Positions 26,378 through 36,117 of a stretch of DNA of 64,000 nucleotides are shown piece by piece; within the stretch, counting starts at the first letter, position 1; every line of letters begins with the position of its first letter. Under the pieces are notes generated by a model. The model was not told the DNA's origin. It did not search any database and saw only the letters and a program-made list of their open reading frames with translations. Location of the stretch: NCBI GenBank assembly GCA_040219275.1, contig JAVJSU010000059.1:22523-86522 (forward strand), read 5' to 3'. Source of the DNA: JAVJSU01 sp040219275. GTDB taxonomy: Bacteria; Chloroflexota; Anaerolineae; Aggregatilineales; Phototrophicaceae. Position numbers and translations under genes: made by a program.

Positions 26378-28543
26378 CTAAATTAATCCATTATTAATTA
26401 TACCCAGCAATTCCGTTCGGTCAAGCGACGCTTTCTCAACTATCCCTTGAATATTATTGTCAAAGTATGCCTTCTCTTCAGGGGAGAGTTCCTTGGCTGA
26501 GACCACAATGATGGGAATGTCCCGCAATTTATCATCATTTTGCAAGGTTTCCACAATAGAAAATCCATCCATATCCGGCAACATTAAATCAAGGATGATG
26601 AGATCCGGGTGGTATTTGTAGATCGCCTTTAATCCATCGCGCCCATTTTTGGCTTCAATCACATCATAATTGCCGTCGGACTGTAGCATCTTGCGGGCTA
26701 ACCGCCGATCTGAGTCGTTGTCGTCAATCACCAGCACCAGATTGCTCTCCGTTTGCCCGTCACCGGATTCAAGATCAATCAGACCGCCGACTTTTGGCGC
26801 GTATGTTTCTGATTTTGATCTATCTTTTTTGATTAACCCGACGGGCGTGTGTCCGAGTGTTTCCACCACATGATCGACCAGTTGGCGCGTTTCAAAGCCA
26901 CCTTTTAGCCAGATAGAATCCGAGTAGGTCTCCAGAATTTTACGATCATTGCCGGTGAGTGTTTTCGCGGAGATGACTACTACGGGAATATCTTTCGTTT
27001 CCGGGTCCAATTTTAAGGTCTCCAGCAGACCGAACCCGTCCAGTTCAGGCATGGTTAAATCGCTCACGATGAGATCGGGTTTACGATCACGGATGACGGT
27101 CAGGGCTTCTTCACCGTCACGGGCTTCGTAGATGCGGTAATTCTTATAGCTCTTGAGTAAGCGACGGATGAGGCGGCGATCATTGGGGTTGTCGTCCACA
27201 ATGACAATCGTCGTCACCTGCTCATCAAGATTTTGAAGCGCCGCGCCGATGCCCTCTTCCATCGTATTCATTATGTTGTGATGCCCGACAGCGTTCGTCT
27301 TTGCGGTTGGATTCACGTCCAGATTGAGAATGTATTTATCGAATTGATCGCCGAGAATATGGCTTTCCGCCGGTAAGGTGTGACCGGAGCAGTTGATGAC
27401 CACATTTTCATCTTTGGCAATGATCCCCTCGGTGAGCATCCGTTCTAATCCAGCGAAAGCGACTGCGGTTGCCGGTTCGACTGCGATGCCAGCGCGTGAT
27501 GCAATTTTACGCATCGCTTGAAAGGTCTCGCCGTCTTCCACCGCCAGCATTACGCCGTTATTGCTCCGTACCGCTTGATTCAGGATAACATAAGCATGAC
27601 CGGGATCGCCCGTCGCCAGCACATGAATCAGCGTTTTCGGTACGACGGCTTCTGCATGGTCTAAACCGCGTTGCCATGCCGTCACCATCGGCGCACAGCC
27701 CGCCGCCTGGACGATGCCGAGCTTGGGCATTTTGTCGATCAGCCGCATTTTCAGCAATTCCTCAAAGCCCTTCCAAACGCCAATCGGACCGATCCCACCG
27801 CTGACCGCCTGAATATACCAATCCGGCGCAATCCAACCCGGTTTTTCTGGATTGAGCTTCAGGGAGAGTTGCTCGGCGATTTCATAGGCGAGGGTCTTCA
27901 TGCTTTCTTTGGCGGGGATGGTTTTCGCGCCCTTGTCCATCGGAATGCCCTTACGTTTGGCAAATTCCGCCGCGACATGCTTGGTTTCATCATAAGTGCC
28001 GGAAACTTTGACGACTTCCGCGCCATATAACGCCACTTCACGCATTTTTTCCGGTGGAGCCTGGCTGGTAAGGAACAGCCATAATTTAATATCCGCCCGC
28101 GCACAGTAAGCCGCATAAGCAACCGCCGCGTTACCTGTGGATGCCAGTACACATTCGGTCACGCCTTCACGTTGCATTGCCGTAACCGAAAGCGCCGCCT
28201 GACGGTCTTTAAAGCTGTTGGTCGGCTGGTGGCGTTCATCTTTGACGTAAATGTGCTCATGCTCAAACATGCGCTCATATTGATATAGCCGGATGAGTGG
28301 CGTGTAGCCCTCACCCAGCGAAATTTCAGGGTTAGGTTCGGCAATTGGAAGCAATTCACCGTAACGCCACAACGAGCGATCTCGCGTTACAGGGGGTGTT
28401 TGCCATGCTCTGGCGACTGTCTCGTAATCATAACGCGCATCCAACCATAACGAACCGCAGGACTCACATGCCTTTAACGACATATCCGCAGGCATCTCGT
28501 GCCCGCATTCCAAACAAATGACCTGTGTGAAGTAAGACTTCAT
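26378..28543 (-). CDS. Threonine-synthase-like PLP enzyme fused to two receiver domains
   Basis: This 721-aa fusion begins with a threonine-synthase-like fold-type II PLP enzyme (1-400). That part has an N-terminal zinc ribbon (C10, C13, C26, C29), PLP-Schiff-base Lys K112 in PTNSFKDRQ, STGNAA phosphate loop (135-140), SGGIGP (248-253) and the C-terminal CSGHTL (385-390). A linker (about 400-443) leads to two receiver domains, REC1 (about 444-565; D450-D451, D495, K547) and REC2 (about 601-720; D607-D608, D652, K704), both apparently competent for phosphorylation. The reading frame is unbroken across all joints. The gene leads a probable operon with two more receivers and a GNAT protein. No homoserine kinase or dehydrogenase is nearby. 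The enzyme class is confident; threonine synthase activity and its control by phosphorylation are inference. Confidence 0.88.
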   Translation of the reverse strand: MKSYFTQVICLECGHEMPADMSLKACESCGSLWLDARYDYETVARAWQTPPVTRDRSLWRYGELLPIAEPNPEISLGEGYTPLIRLYQYERMFEHEHIYVKDERHQPTNSFKDRQAALSVTAMQREGVTECVLASTGNAAVAYAAYCARADIKLWLFLTSQAPPEKMREVALYGAEVVKVSGTYDETKHVAAEFAKRKGIPMDKGAKTIPAKESMKTLAYEIAEQLSLKLNPEKPGWIAPDWYIQAVSGGIGPIGVWKGFEELLKMRLIDKMPKLGIVQAAGCAPMVTAWQRGLDHAEAVVPKTLIHVLATGDPGHAYVILNQAVRSNNGVMLAVEDGETFQAMRKIASRAGIAVEPATAVAFAGLERMLTEGIIAKDENVVINCSGHTLPAESHILGDQFDKYILNLDVNPTAKTNAVGHHNIMNTMEEGIGAALQNLDEQVTTIVIVDDNPNDRRLIRRLLKSYKNYRIYEARDGEEALTVIRDRKPDLIVSDLTMPELDGFGLLETLKLDPETKDIPVVVISAKTLTGNDRKILETYSDSIWLKGGFETRQLVDHVVETLGHTPVGLIKKDRSKSETYAPKVGGLIDLESGDGQTESNLVLVIDDNDSDRRLARKMLQSDGNYDVIEAKNGRDGLKAIYKYHPDLIILDLMLPDMDGFSIVETLQNDDKLRDIPIIVVSAKELSPEEKAYFDNNIQGIVEKASLDRTELLGIINNGLI

Positions 28544-28693
28544 AAGTAATATTCTGCTCCGTAGGTTGTACTAGAGATCGTTAATTACGCTCTATCTTAA
28601 CTATACTGCCATAATCATCTAAAAAAAATTAAGAAAGCGGGTTCGTGTGTATTGGAATTGTTGTAAACGCCACAATGTGTTGACGGTAAGCGT

Positions 28694-28730
28694 AATAAAA
28701 AAGGACAGGGCTGTTACGACCCTGTCCTCT
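28694..28730 (-). terminator. Strong intrinsic terminator of the giant histidine kinase gene
   Basis: On the minus strand AGGACAGGG and CCCTGTCCT form a 9-bp stem, followed by TTTTTTATT. It sits 27 bp after the kinase stop and separates that gene from the enzyme-receiver operon. Confidence 0.88.
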
Positions 28731-28756
28731 TTGATGACTAATGAGCACAATGGCTA

Positions 28757-31700
28757 TTAGGCGTTTTCGGTCACTTTAACCGGCAGTGTGATGGAGAAGA
28801 TCGATCCTTCGCCTAAGTTGCTGGTCACGTTGATCTCACCGCCGTGCATTTCTACCAATTGCTTGGTGATGGTCAAGCCCAGACCGGTACCGCCTGCGCG
28901 TCGTGTTGATGAACCGTCCACCTGACTGAAGCGCTCAAAGATGACTTCCAAACCATCCTGTGTCATGCCTACACCGCTGTCTTCCACCGAGATGCGGATG
29001 AATTTATCGGAGTCGCGGGTCAACCGGACTTTTACATCGCCTTCTTCAGTGAATTTCACCGCATTACTGACAAGGTTCCAGATGATCTGGCGCAAACGCA
29101 CGGCATCCACACTGACCACCGGCATTTCGTCATCCTGTACGACGAGCAATTCTACGGACTTATTCTTGACGAGCACCTGACCGTTACGGACGATCTCGCT
29201 GACAAACTCAACCACGTCGACATCTTTAATATCGAGGTGCATCTCGCCCGCTTCGATCTTCGCCAGATCAAGGATTTCGTTGATGATGGAGAGTAGATGC
29301 TTACCACTGTTGTGGATCGCCTCGACATCTTCTTCTGCGTCTTCGGTCAGTTCGCCGTCCACGCCGTCCAGCAATACTTCGGAATAGCCGATGATGGAGT
29401 TCAGCGGTGTGCGTAACTCATGGCTCATATTCGCTAAGAACTGCGACTTCAAGCGGTCAACCTCACGCAGACGTTCTGATGTTTCACGTTCGCGCTCTGC
29501 CTGCTGTTCAGATTCCGCGAAGAGCAGGGCGTTCTGTACCGCAACCGCGATTTGATCTGCAAGCGTTGTCTTAATCCTCAGATCATCGTCGGTAAAGCGG
29601 TTTATGACATCACCCTGTACATCGAGCACACCGATGATGCGATTACCGAGCTTCATCGGGATCACCATTTCAGATTTGGTATCCGGTAGAAGCGGGTTCG
29701 GCAAGAAGGACGCATCTGCCGACACATCATTAACGATGATACCCGAACCACGTTGGGCGGTTAATGCGACTAACGAGTATTCATTCGCCATATCAATGCT
29801 GTGATTGTTCTCTTTCATGATGCGTCCGGCTTCACCGGAACCCGCCGCAAGTACCAGCTGATTGGTGTCACTATCGAGCAGATAGATATGGGCGTGATAG
29901 AGGTCGAACCGTTCGCGGGTCAGGTCTGCCACAGCTTGCAGAAGTTCTTCTACGTTCAAGATCGTTGTGGTTGCCGTACTCACCTGTGCCACTGTTTCTA
30001 GTTCACGGGCGCGGCGAGTGGAGATATTACGCTGTTCACGCGCATCCAGATAAGCACGACGACTTGCAACAATGGATGAGGCATTTGGAATGACCGCCTG
30101 AAGCAACCCAATCAGTTCTGGCGAGAAGGTCGTCTTTTCTGACCAGACGAAAGACAGTAAGCCTTGCCATTGATTACCCGAATGCAAAGGCAACATTATT
30201 GAAGCCTGAACACCACTTCCCTCAAGGAATGCATTGAGAGTCTCATCAATGCGAGGATCATTCTCAATATCTTCCACGATGATCAGTCCGCTCGTAATAC
30301 CTTCGATCATGTCAAGAATAGGATACTGTTCCCGCATGAAACGCGTCATCTGGAAGTTGCTGACCGGGAATTCTTCACCATTGCTGTTTCGTGCCGCCAT
30401 AATCTCACCTTCAGTCACCTTGCCAGCTTCATCCTGATCGATGTAGGTGAGTGTGGCGAAGCTCGCGCCGTAGGGCAATACCATTTCATTAACAGCGGCG
30501 AGGATTTCCTGTTCATTGCGTGAGCCTGCAAGTGCGGAGTTGGCATTCGCCAGTATTTCCGCCTGTTGACGCGCAACCCGGATTTCTTCGTTGGATGTGA
30601 TCGCATCAAGCGTAATGATCGCCTGTTGCGTGATGGATGCGTACAGATATTCGTCATGGTGCTCAAACTTCTGTGGCGTGCCCCATGAAATAGTCGCCAA
30701 ACCAAGCCATTTTCCTGCGTTGAACAGCGGTAGAAGGACGCTGGCATAGCCACCGCTGGCGCGATAAACCTCACGGGTTGTCTCATCCATGCGCTCATCA
30801 TTCTGGATGTCGCCAATGAGTAAGGGCTGATTGGGACTATTGAACCAGAGTTCAGAAAAAGGGAATTCCGGTAAGTAGAAACGTGAGCCAATCGGGATTA
30901 ATTGTGCACTACTACCCTCACCTAGCCAATTCGCCACAATCGTCGCCCATTCCGGGTGATTGTTTTCATCAAGTTCGAGCAGTAGCAGTGATGCGTTGGT
31001 CGCCGCTGTCAAACTGGCGGGAATAACGATGGCGTTAAGGAGATCATCCAGTGTATTGGCTTGGTTTAATACGTTTGAGATACGCAACAGCAATTGCTGA
31101 TCGTCAGCGGCTTGCTTCTGCTCGGTCACATCACGGGCGACAAAGTGGATTAAGCCATTTTCCATATCCGGTGCGGCGTTCCATGACACCCATTTGTAAC
31201 TGCCGTCGCTGGCACGATAGCGATTTTCAAACGAGATGGTTTTCGCACCCTCTGCAAGTTTGGCAGATTCATTGAGTGTCAGTTGTACATCGTCAGGATG
31301 GACGAAGGAGACGAAAGGTTCTGCCTTCAGTTCTTCTTGCTTCCAGCCGAGTGTTGCTTCCCACGCGGCATTGAGCGAGGTAAAGTAACCTTCAAAGTTG
31401 GCGGAACCCAGCATATCCAATGACGTATTAAAGATACGTTCCACTTCGTTACGGGCGCGAGTGACGTTTTCAAAGGCACGCGCATTCTGTACTGCAACCG
31501 CAACCTGGGCGGAGAGCGTGGTCATCACGCGAACATCTTCATCGGTGAAGCGGTCAGTAACATCACCCTGAACATCCAACACACCGATCACCTCATTATT
31601 CACGATCATCGGGATCGCCATTTCAGACTTGGTATCTGGCAAGCTGGGATGGGGCAGGAAGTTCGGGTCTGCGGTGACATCGTTTACGACAACACCTGCG

Positions 31701-33397
31701 CCTTCACGGGCGGCACGGGCAACGAGGCTTCGTTCTGCGTCCATCGGGATGATGCGGTGTTCCGCCACCATTGTCTGACCCGCTTCACCAGCACCGGCTC
31801 GTAAGACGAGCGTATCGCCGGTTTCGTTCAGCAGATAAATGTGGGCGTGATACAGATTGAAGCGATCTTTGGTCAGATTGCTAACATCAACCAGCAACTT
31901 TTCTACATCCATCACGGTGGAGGCTTCAGCACTCACCTCGGCTACCACTTCCATTTCGTTTGCACGTTTCTGGATTTCCAGTTCCTGCAATTTACGATTG
32001 GTAATGTCGTAGCGAATGGCGATGTACTGATAGGGCTTACCACTCTCGTTTAGGAACGGGACGATGGTGGTATCTACCCAGTAGGTTGAACCGTCTTTAG
32101 CGCGATTTTCAAACTCACCCTTCCAGACTTTCCCGTTCGCAATCGTTGTCCACACAGCCTTGATGAACTCTTTTGAGTGTGCGCCGGAATTAATGATTCG
32201 GTGATCTTGCCCGATCAATTCTTTGCGTGACCATTTCGAGATTTCGCAGAATTTATCATTCACGAAGGTGATCTTGCCGGAGACATCGGTGATCGCCACA
32301 ATCGCGGATTCGTTAATGGCATCCCGCAGGTCACCCGCCGCTTTCTGTGCGATTTTTATCGCCTCGAATGCACGCGCATTTTGTACCGCAACCGCAACCT
32401 GCGCGGAGAGCGTGGTCATGATACGGACATCTTCCTCGGTGAAGCGGTCAATTACATCACTCTGAATGTCCAGCACGCCGACCAGCGTATCACCCACGAT
32501 CATCGGGATCGCCATTTCAGATTTGGTATCTGGCAAGCTCGGATGTGGCAGGAAGTTCGGGTCTGCGGTGACATCGTTCACGATAACACCCACGCGTTCA
32601 CGGGCGGCACGGGCAACAAGGCTTCGTTCTGTGTTCATCGTGATGGTACGATTTTCCGCCACCATCGTCTGACCCGCTTCGCCAGCACCAGCACTAAGCA
32701 CCAGTGTATCGCCGGTTTCGTTCAGCAGGTAGATGTGTGCATGATACAGATTGAAGCGATCTTTGGTGAGGTTACTCACATTGACCAACAACTTTTCCAC
32801 ATCCATCTCGGTGGAGGCTTCAGCACTTACCTGCGATACAACTTCTAGCTCAGTAACACGGTGTTCTGTGACATCTATAGATTTACGGAACACGTTGACG
32901 AAATAGCGAAGGAGTAAACTAATTGAGAGGTGAAGAATGACGAGCACCCCAACGGTAACCGCGCTACTCGTTGCATCTTGAGTGTAATTCAGCATCGTCA
33001 ACAACTTAATGCCGATCAATATGTCAACGGGAACCAGAATAATGAGCGGTGCGAAGAAAGATGCCACGACCATTAAAGCAAGGCTCCACGCGATGAGACC
33101 TAGTGATGGGTCTGGTATACCTACAATACCGAAGATTGCCAGAAATAAAGTGACGAAATTCGTCACGACGTGTACGGTTGCGGGATAGCGTCGTAATACA
33201 AAAAACATAAGCATGAATACAGTCAGCAAAATCGGTACCTGACCCGAAACGAGCGAATTCAGATTACGTTCTTCTACTATGGGGATTATGAGAGCGATTA
33301 GTAGCGGTAACGTAATCGCAATCAACAAAGCCTGCATTATACGAAATTTCAAACGGGTAAAGGTATCTTGCTGGTTTGTGGCGTTTTTTGTAAACAC
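28757..33397 (-). CDS. Giant multi-GAF/PAS membrane histidine kinase (1546 aa)
   Basis: This very large sensor kinase has a membrane-embedded N terminus with about six helices (17-175). Roughly in order follow GAF1 (185-345), PAS1 (350-475), GAF2 (485-645), PAS2 (650-770), GAF3 (775-935), GAF4 (940-1100), GAF5 (1120-1275), HisKA with H1326 (NMSHELRTPLN) and HATPase_c (G boxes DSGVGM, GTGLGLTI). GAF1, GAF2 and GAF5 are near copies of one another (NLTKDRFNLYHAHIYLL; FLPHPSLPDTKSEMAIPM). It has no receiver of its own, so the four receiver domains encoded just downstream are candidate acceptors. The start is a GTG at 33397 with AAGGAG six to seven bases upstream. The ligands of the GAF domains are unknown. 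Confidence 0.92.
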   Translation of the reverse strand: MFTKNATNQQDTFTRLKFRIMQALLIAITLPLLIALIIPIVEERNLNSLVSGQVPILLTVFMLMFFVLRRYPATVHVVTNFVTLFLAIFGIVGIPDPSLGLIAWSLALMVVASFFAPLIILVPVDILIGIKLLTMLNYTQDATSSAVTVGVLVILHLSISLLLRYFVNVFRKSIDVTEHRVTELEVVSQVSAEASTEMDVEKLLVNVSNLTKDRFNLYHAHIYLLNETGDTLVLSAGAGEAGQTMVAENRTITMNTERSLVARAARERVGVIVNDVTADPNFLPHPSLPDTKSEMAIPMIVGDTLVGVLDIQSDVIDRFTEEDVRIMTTLSAQVAVAVQNARAFEAIKIAQKAAGDLRDAINESAIVAITDVSGKITFVNDKFCEISKWSRKELIGQDHRIINSGAHSKEFIKAVWTTIANGKVWKGEFENRAKDGSTYWVDTTIVPFLNESGKPYQYIAIRYDITNRKLQELEIQKRANEMEVVAEVSAEASTVMDVEKLLVDVSNLTKDRFNLYHAHIYLLNETGDTLVLRAGAGEAGQTMVAEHRIIPMDAERSLVARAAREGAGVVVNDVTADPNFLPHPSLPDTKSEMAIPMIVNNEVIGVLDVQGDVTDRFTDEDVRVMTTLSAQVAVAVQNARAFENVTRARNEVERIFNTSLDMLGSANFEGYFTSLNAAWEATLGWKQEELKAEPFVSFVHPDDVQLTLNESAKLAEGAKTISFENRYRASDGSYKWVSWNAAPDMENGLIHFVARDVTEQKQAADDQQLLLRISNVLNQANTLDDLLNAIVIPASLTAATNASLLLLELDENNHPEWATIVANWLGEGSSAQLIPIGSRFYLPEFPFSELWFNSPNQPLLIGDIQNDERMDETTREVYRASGGYASVLLPLFNAGKWLGLATISWGTPQKFEHHDEYLYASITQQAIITLDAITSNEEIRVARQQAEILANANSALAGSRNEQEILAAVNEMVLPYGASFATLTYIDQDEAGKVTEGEIMAARNSNGEEFPVSNFQMTRFMREQYPILDMIEGITSGLIIVEDIENDPRIDETLNAFLEGSGVQASIMLPLHSGNQWQGLLSFVWSEKTTFSPELIGLLQAVIPNASSIVASRRAYLDAREQRNISTRRARELETVAQVSTATTTILNVEELLQAVADLTRERFDLYHAHIYLLDSDTNQLVLAAGSGEAGRIMKENNHSIDMANEYSLVALTAQRGSGIIVNDVSADASFLPNPLLPDTKSEMVIPMKLGNRIIGVLDVQGDVINRFTDDDLRIKTTLADQIAVAVQNALLFAESEQQAERERETSERLREVDRLKSQFLANMSHELRTPLNSIIGYSEVLLDGVDGELTEDAEEDVEAIHNSGKHLLSIINEILDLAKIEAGEMHLDIKDVDVVEFVSEIVRNGQVLVKNKSVELLVVQDDEMPVVSVDAVRLRQIIWNLVSNAVKFTEEGDVKVRLTRDSDKFIRISVEDSGVGMTQDGLEVIFERFSQVDGSSTRRAGGTGLGLTITKQLVEMHGGEINVTSNLGEGSIFSITLPVKVTENA
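31480..32830. repeat. Internal near-identical GAF-encoding duplication
   Basis: Within the giant kinase gene, the DNA at about 31,490-31,920 (GAF2) closely matches that at about 32,370-32,820 (GAF1). Long shared runs cover the FLPHPSLPDTKSEMAIPM and LYHAHIYLLNETGDTLVL codons. High nucleotide identity, including third positions, points to recent duplication or gene conversion. A more diverged third copy (GAF5) lies at about 29,530-29,960. Confidence 0.75.
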
Positions 33398-33732
33398 TGA
33401 TTTCTCCTTGTGTTTCTTGAACTAAACACAATTCTTCAACATTTATTAGAATGATCGCCAATTTGCAGATGTGAGATGTGTTGTACTGGATCACTCATTT
33501 AAACGTTGAAGATAAATTATTTATTCACGATAAATTAATCATAGAGGCAGTTTCTTATAAAAAAAATTAAGGTTAAACGCAGAAACTGATTTCTAGATAA
33601 ATTACAACGTGAATCAAACAATTGAGAATTTTCCAGCAGAGAACAAAACAGGGTGTTTCCCGTTGCTAAGGAAACACCCTGTTTGCACTTTATTTTACGC
33701 AGTTAAAACGGAGAAAAATTGATGATGTTGAC
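33398..33732. promoter_or_regulatory. AT-rich upstream region of the giant kinase
   Basis: This 335-bp gap holds the terminator of the upstream glycerol-3-phosphate dehydrogenase gene (33,646-33,684). Next comes an AT-rich stretch (33,510-33,600) that probably contains the promoter of the kinase. I see no clear -35/-10 pair, RNA gene or repeat. Confidence 0.4.
33646..33684 (-). terminator. Intrinsic terminator after glycerol-3-phosphate dehydrogenase
   Basis: AAACAGGGTGTTTCC and GGAAACACCCTGTTT form a perfect 15-bp stem with a 9-nt loop, followed on the minus strand by TTGTTCT. It is located 49 bp after the dehydrogenase stop. Confidence 0.85.
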
Positions 33733-35463
33733 TTAATCCGTAGATTGCGTCTGTGGACGGTTTACGTTTATTTCTACGCCATGTTGGTCTTTGAGTATCT
33801 CTGCGGCACGTTCGATCTCGGTTTGCACCTCATCATACGACCAGCCCAACACCGCGCCGACCACCTCACCGATTTCGCTTAATCCGTCCGAATTCAGCTT
33901 GCCTAGCATCGCCAACAATGAACGCCTCAGTAAGAAATCATCCAGATGGCTAACTTTTTCGTTTTGAACAACGAAGCTAATCTCACGGCGACTATAGCCA
34001 TCCGGCACATGCGTCAACAGCGCATCATCACCAGCGGCGATGAACGTGGCGACATCGCGGGCGCGGGTGCCATAACGCTCAAACAATAGGGAGAGGTGAC
34101 TGCGATCTAAGCCTGTGTCTTTGTGGACTGCTTCCAGCCAATCCAGACGGGCGTTCACTGTTGACGGATAATCCTTACCGCCACCAATCGCTAAATTCTG
34201 TGTCGAATCACGGCGCGGGCGGCTGAGGCGGTTCAACACACGATCCGTTGTTTGCTCGGCGAAGGCGCGGAAAGTCGTCCATTTCCCTCCGACCAGCGAA
34301 AACACCGGAAAACCCACGCCATTACCCGCTTCGGTCACACGGATGCTGTGGTCACGGCTGATTTGTCCGGCGGTTTTGGCATCACTCGCGGGGAGCGGGC
34401 GCACACCGGAAAAATTAAAGACGATCTGTTCACGTTTTACATCAATCGTCGGGAAGACCTTACGCACCAGCGTCAGCATGTAGTCGATTTCTTCTTCTGT
34501 ACAACGTGCATCATCGGGATTATCAATCGGAATATCTGTTGTGCCGATCAACACGCGATCTTGCAACGGGAAGAACAGCGTGATGCGCCCATCGTCGTTC
34601 TCAAAGAACATTTCATGCCCGCGGGTCGCTTCATAAAGTTGTGGATGATCGACCACGATATGCGAGCCTTTCGTCCCGCCGATGAAGTTTGTGCTCTTGC
34701 CAAGTGCCTGATTCGCAAAGTCAATCCACGGACCCGCCGCATTGACGACCAGCTTGGGTTTGATTTCCAGCGTCTCGCCACTCAGATGGTCGCGCAGGAT
34801 GACAGTCTCGCCATTTGCACCTGCGCCTTCCGCGCTGACATAATTGAGTGCGTTCGCCTGTGAAGACATCGCCTCTGCATCCAGCACCAATTCAAGACAG
34901 ATGCGCTCCGGATACGGCATCCACGCATCATAATAGGTGACGGTGGCGACGATATTTGAATTCAAATGCGGGCGAAGTTCCAGCGATTTTTTCTTGCTAT
35001 AGAACTTGTGGGTGGGCATAACGCGATCACTCCACGTAAACCAATCGTAGAAGGTCAGCCCTAATTTGACCACCAGTGCGCCACGCTCACCGGGTTTGTT
35101 GAGTAAGTCCAAAAATTTCAGCGGGGCATTGAGCAAGCCAGAAAACCAGCTAAAAATGGGAATGGTCGTTGGCAACGGTTTTGAATAATGGGGCGCATTT
35201 TTCAGCATCCGATTGCGCTCATGCAGGGCTTCCCGCACCAGACGGAACTCGCCATTTTCTAAATAGCGCAGACCGCCGTGCAACATATGGGAGGATGCCG
35301 CACTTGCTCCGGCGCAAAAATCATCCTTCTCGACGAGCAACACATCAACACCCTGTAACGCTAAATCTCTAAATGTGCCGATTCCGTTAATCCCGCCACC
35401 AATCACCAGTACTGACACTTCAGGATTGTCCCGATAGTGTGCGAATACCTCACTTCTGTTCAT
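33733..35463 (-). CDS. glpD: FAD-dependent glycerol-3-phosphate dehydrogenase
   Basis: This 576-aa flavoenzyme oxidises sn-glycerol-3-phosphate to dihydroxyacetone phosphate and passes electrons to the quinone pool. It is peripheral to the cytoplasmic membrane. The FAD-binding GGGINGIG lies near residue 22, followed by the family signatures SSHMLHGGLRYLE and FPLQDRVLIGTTD. GVRPLP and VFSLVGGKWTTFR follow, with a C-terminal helical DAO_C domain (about 405-530). Length fits the aerobic GlpD/GlpA group. It is monocistronic, with no glycerol kinase or facilitator beside it. It shares a divergent intergenic region with the partner-switching cluster. Confidence 0.95.
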   Translation of the reverse strand: MNRSEVFAHYRDNPEVSVLVIGGGINGIGTFRDLALQGVDVLLVEKDDFCAGASAASSHMLHGGLRYLENGEFRLVREALHERNRMLKNAPHYSKPLPTTIPIFSWFSGLLNAPLKFLDLLNKPGERGALVVKLGLTFYDWFTWSDRVMPTHKFYSKKKSLELRPHLNSNIVATVTYYDAWMPYPERICLELVLDAEAMSSQANALNYVSAEGAGANGETVILRDHLSGETLEIKPKLVVNAAGPWIDFANQALGKSTNFIGGTKGSHIVVDHPQLYEATRGHEMFFENDDGRITLFFPLQDRVLIGTTDIPIDNPDDARCTEEEIDYMLTLVRKVFPTIDVKREQIVFNFSGVRPLPASDAKTAGQISRDHSIRVTEAGNGVGFPVFSLVGGKWTTFRAFAEQTTDRVLNRLSRPRRDSTQNLAIGGGKDYPSTVNARLDWLEAVHKDTGLDRSHLSLLFERYGTRARDVATFIAAGDDALLTHVPDGYSRREISFVVQNEKVSHLDDFLLRRSLLAMLGKLNSDGLSEIGEVVGAVLGWSYDEVQTEIERAAEILKDQHGVEINVNRPQTQSTD

Positions 35464-35781
35464 TAGAATTTCGCTTTCATAAATAGTATTTTAGAGGTGC
35501 TGTGCATCGGTTTATTGGCGCAGAGGAAAATACATTGACCAGCAGATGACACAGACTCTATGACCTGCTTCTATAATATCCCTACAGTGACCCATCTTCA
35601 ACCTGTTGCTTCCATTTGCACAGGGCGATTGCATCAAAACAAATGTAGGGAATGGGTAGACGTTAGCGGCGCTTTCAAGGGCGTTATCATAATCTTCATC
35701 CTTGAATGGCGTATTTACTGTCATAATAGAGAAGCACTAAAACTTTAAGATATTTATCATAGGGAAAAGTGGATTCCCAAC
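35464..35781. promoter_or_regulatory. Divergent intergenic region glpD / partner-switching cluster
   Basis: This 318-bp gap should hold promoters for both the dehydrogenase and the STAS-led operon. CATAAT at 35,722-35,727 could be a -10 box for the plus strand, but no acceptable -35 lies at 16-18 bp. A short frame at 35,560-35,748 has no ribosome binding site and no family resemblance. Confidence 0.3.
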
Positions 35782-36117
35782 ATGGAAACCAGCATAACAC
35801 TCCAGCAAGGTATTTGTATCGTCAATTTATCTGGACGATTTGATTCATTTCATGTCAACACGGTCAGAAGTACCTTAGCAGAAACACGAGATCAATCGGT
35901 TCATGTGATTGTCAATTTAGGAGTCGTCAACTTTATGGATTCCAGCGCCGTTGCCGTACTCGTAAATGAGATGAAGCACACGCGCCAGCACGGGGGTGAT
36001 GTTCGTCTGTGTGAACTACAACCGACCGTAAAAGTGATCTTTGAACTCACACGATTGGATAAAGCATTCAAGATTTTTACTACAGAAGTTGAAGCATTCG
36101 AGTCGTTTTCTCTATGA
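35782..36117 (+). CDS. STAS-domain anti-anti-sigma factor (SpoIIAA/RsbV-like)
   Basis: This 111-aa single STAS domain protein is the antagonist in partner switching. The phosphorylation site region NFMDSSAVAVL carries D53-S54-S55, the first Ser being the expected target of an RsbW-type kinase. When dephosphorylated it should bind the anti-sigma (RsbW-like) protein and release that protein's partner. The first gene of a five-gene run, it overlaps the phosphatase gene by the ATGA sequence at 36,114-36,117. Start ATG 35,782; the ribosome binding site is poor. Confidence 0.92.
   Translation: METSITLQQGICIVNLSGRFDSFHVNTVRSTLAETRDQSVHVIVNLGVVNFMDSSAVAVLVNEMKHTRQHGGDVRLCELQPTVKVIFELTRLDKAFKIFTTEVEAFESFSL

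Noticed and set aside
26378..28543. Possibility that the enzyme-receiver fusion is an assembly or annotation artefact
   Set aside because: The frame is continuous, the linker is plausible, both halves have intact motifs and the neighbours are also receivers; kept as a real gene, to be checked with reads.
34252..34863. 203-codon plus-strand frame opposite glpD
   Set aside because: Fully antisense to a well-conserved dehydrogenase; composition follows the complementary codons and no motif is seen.
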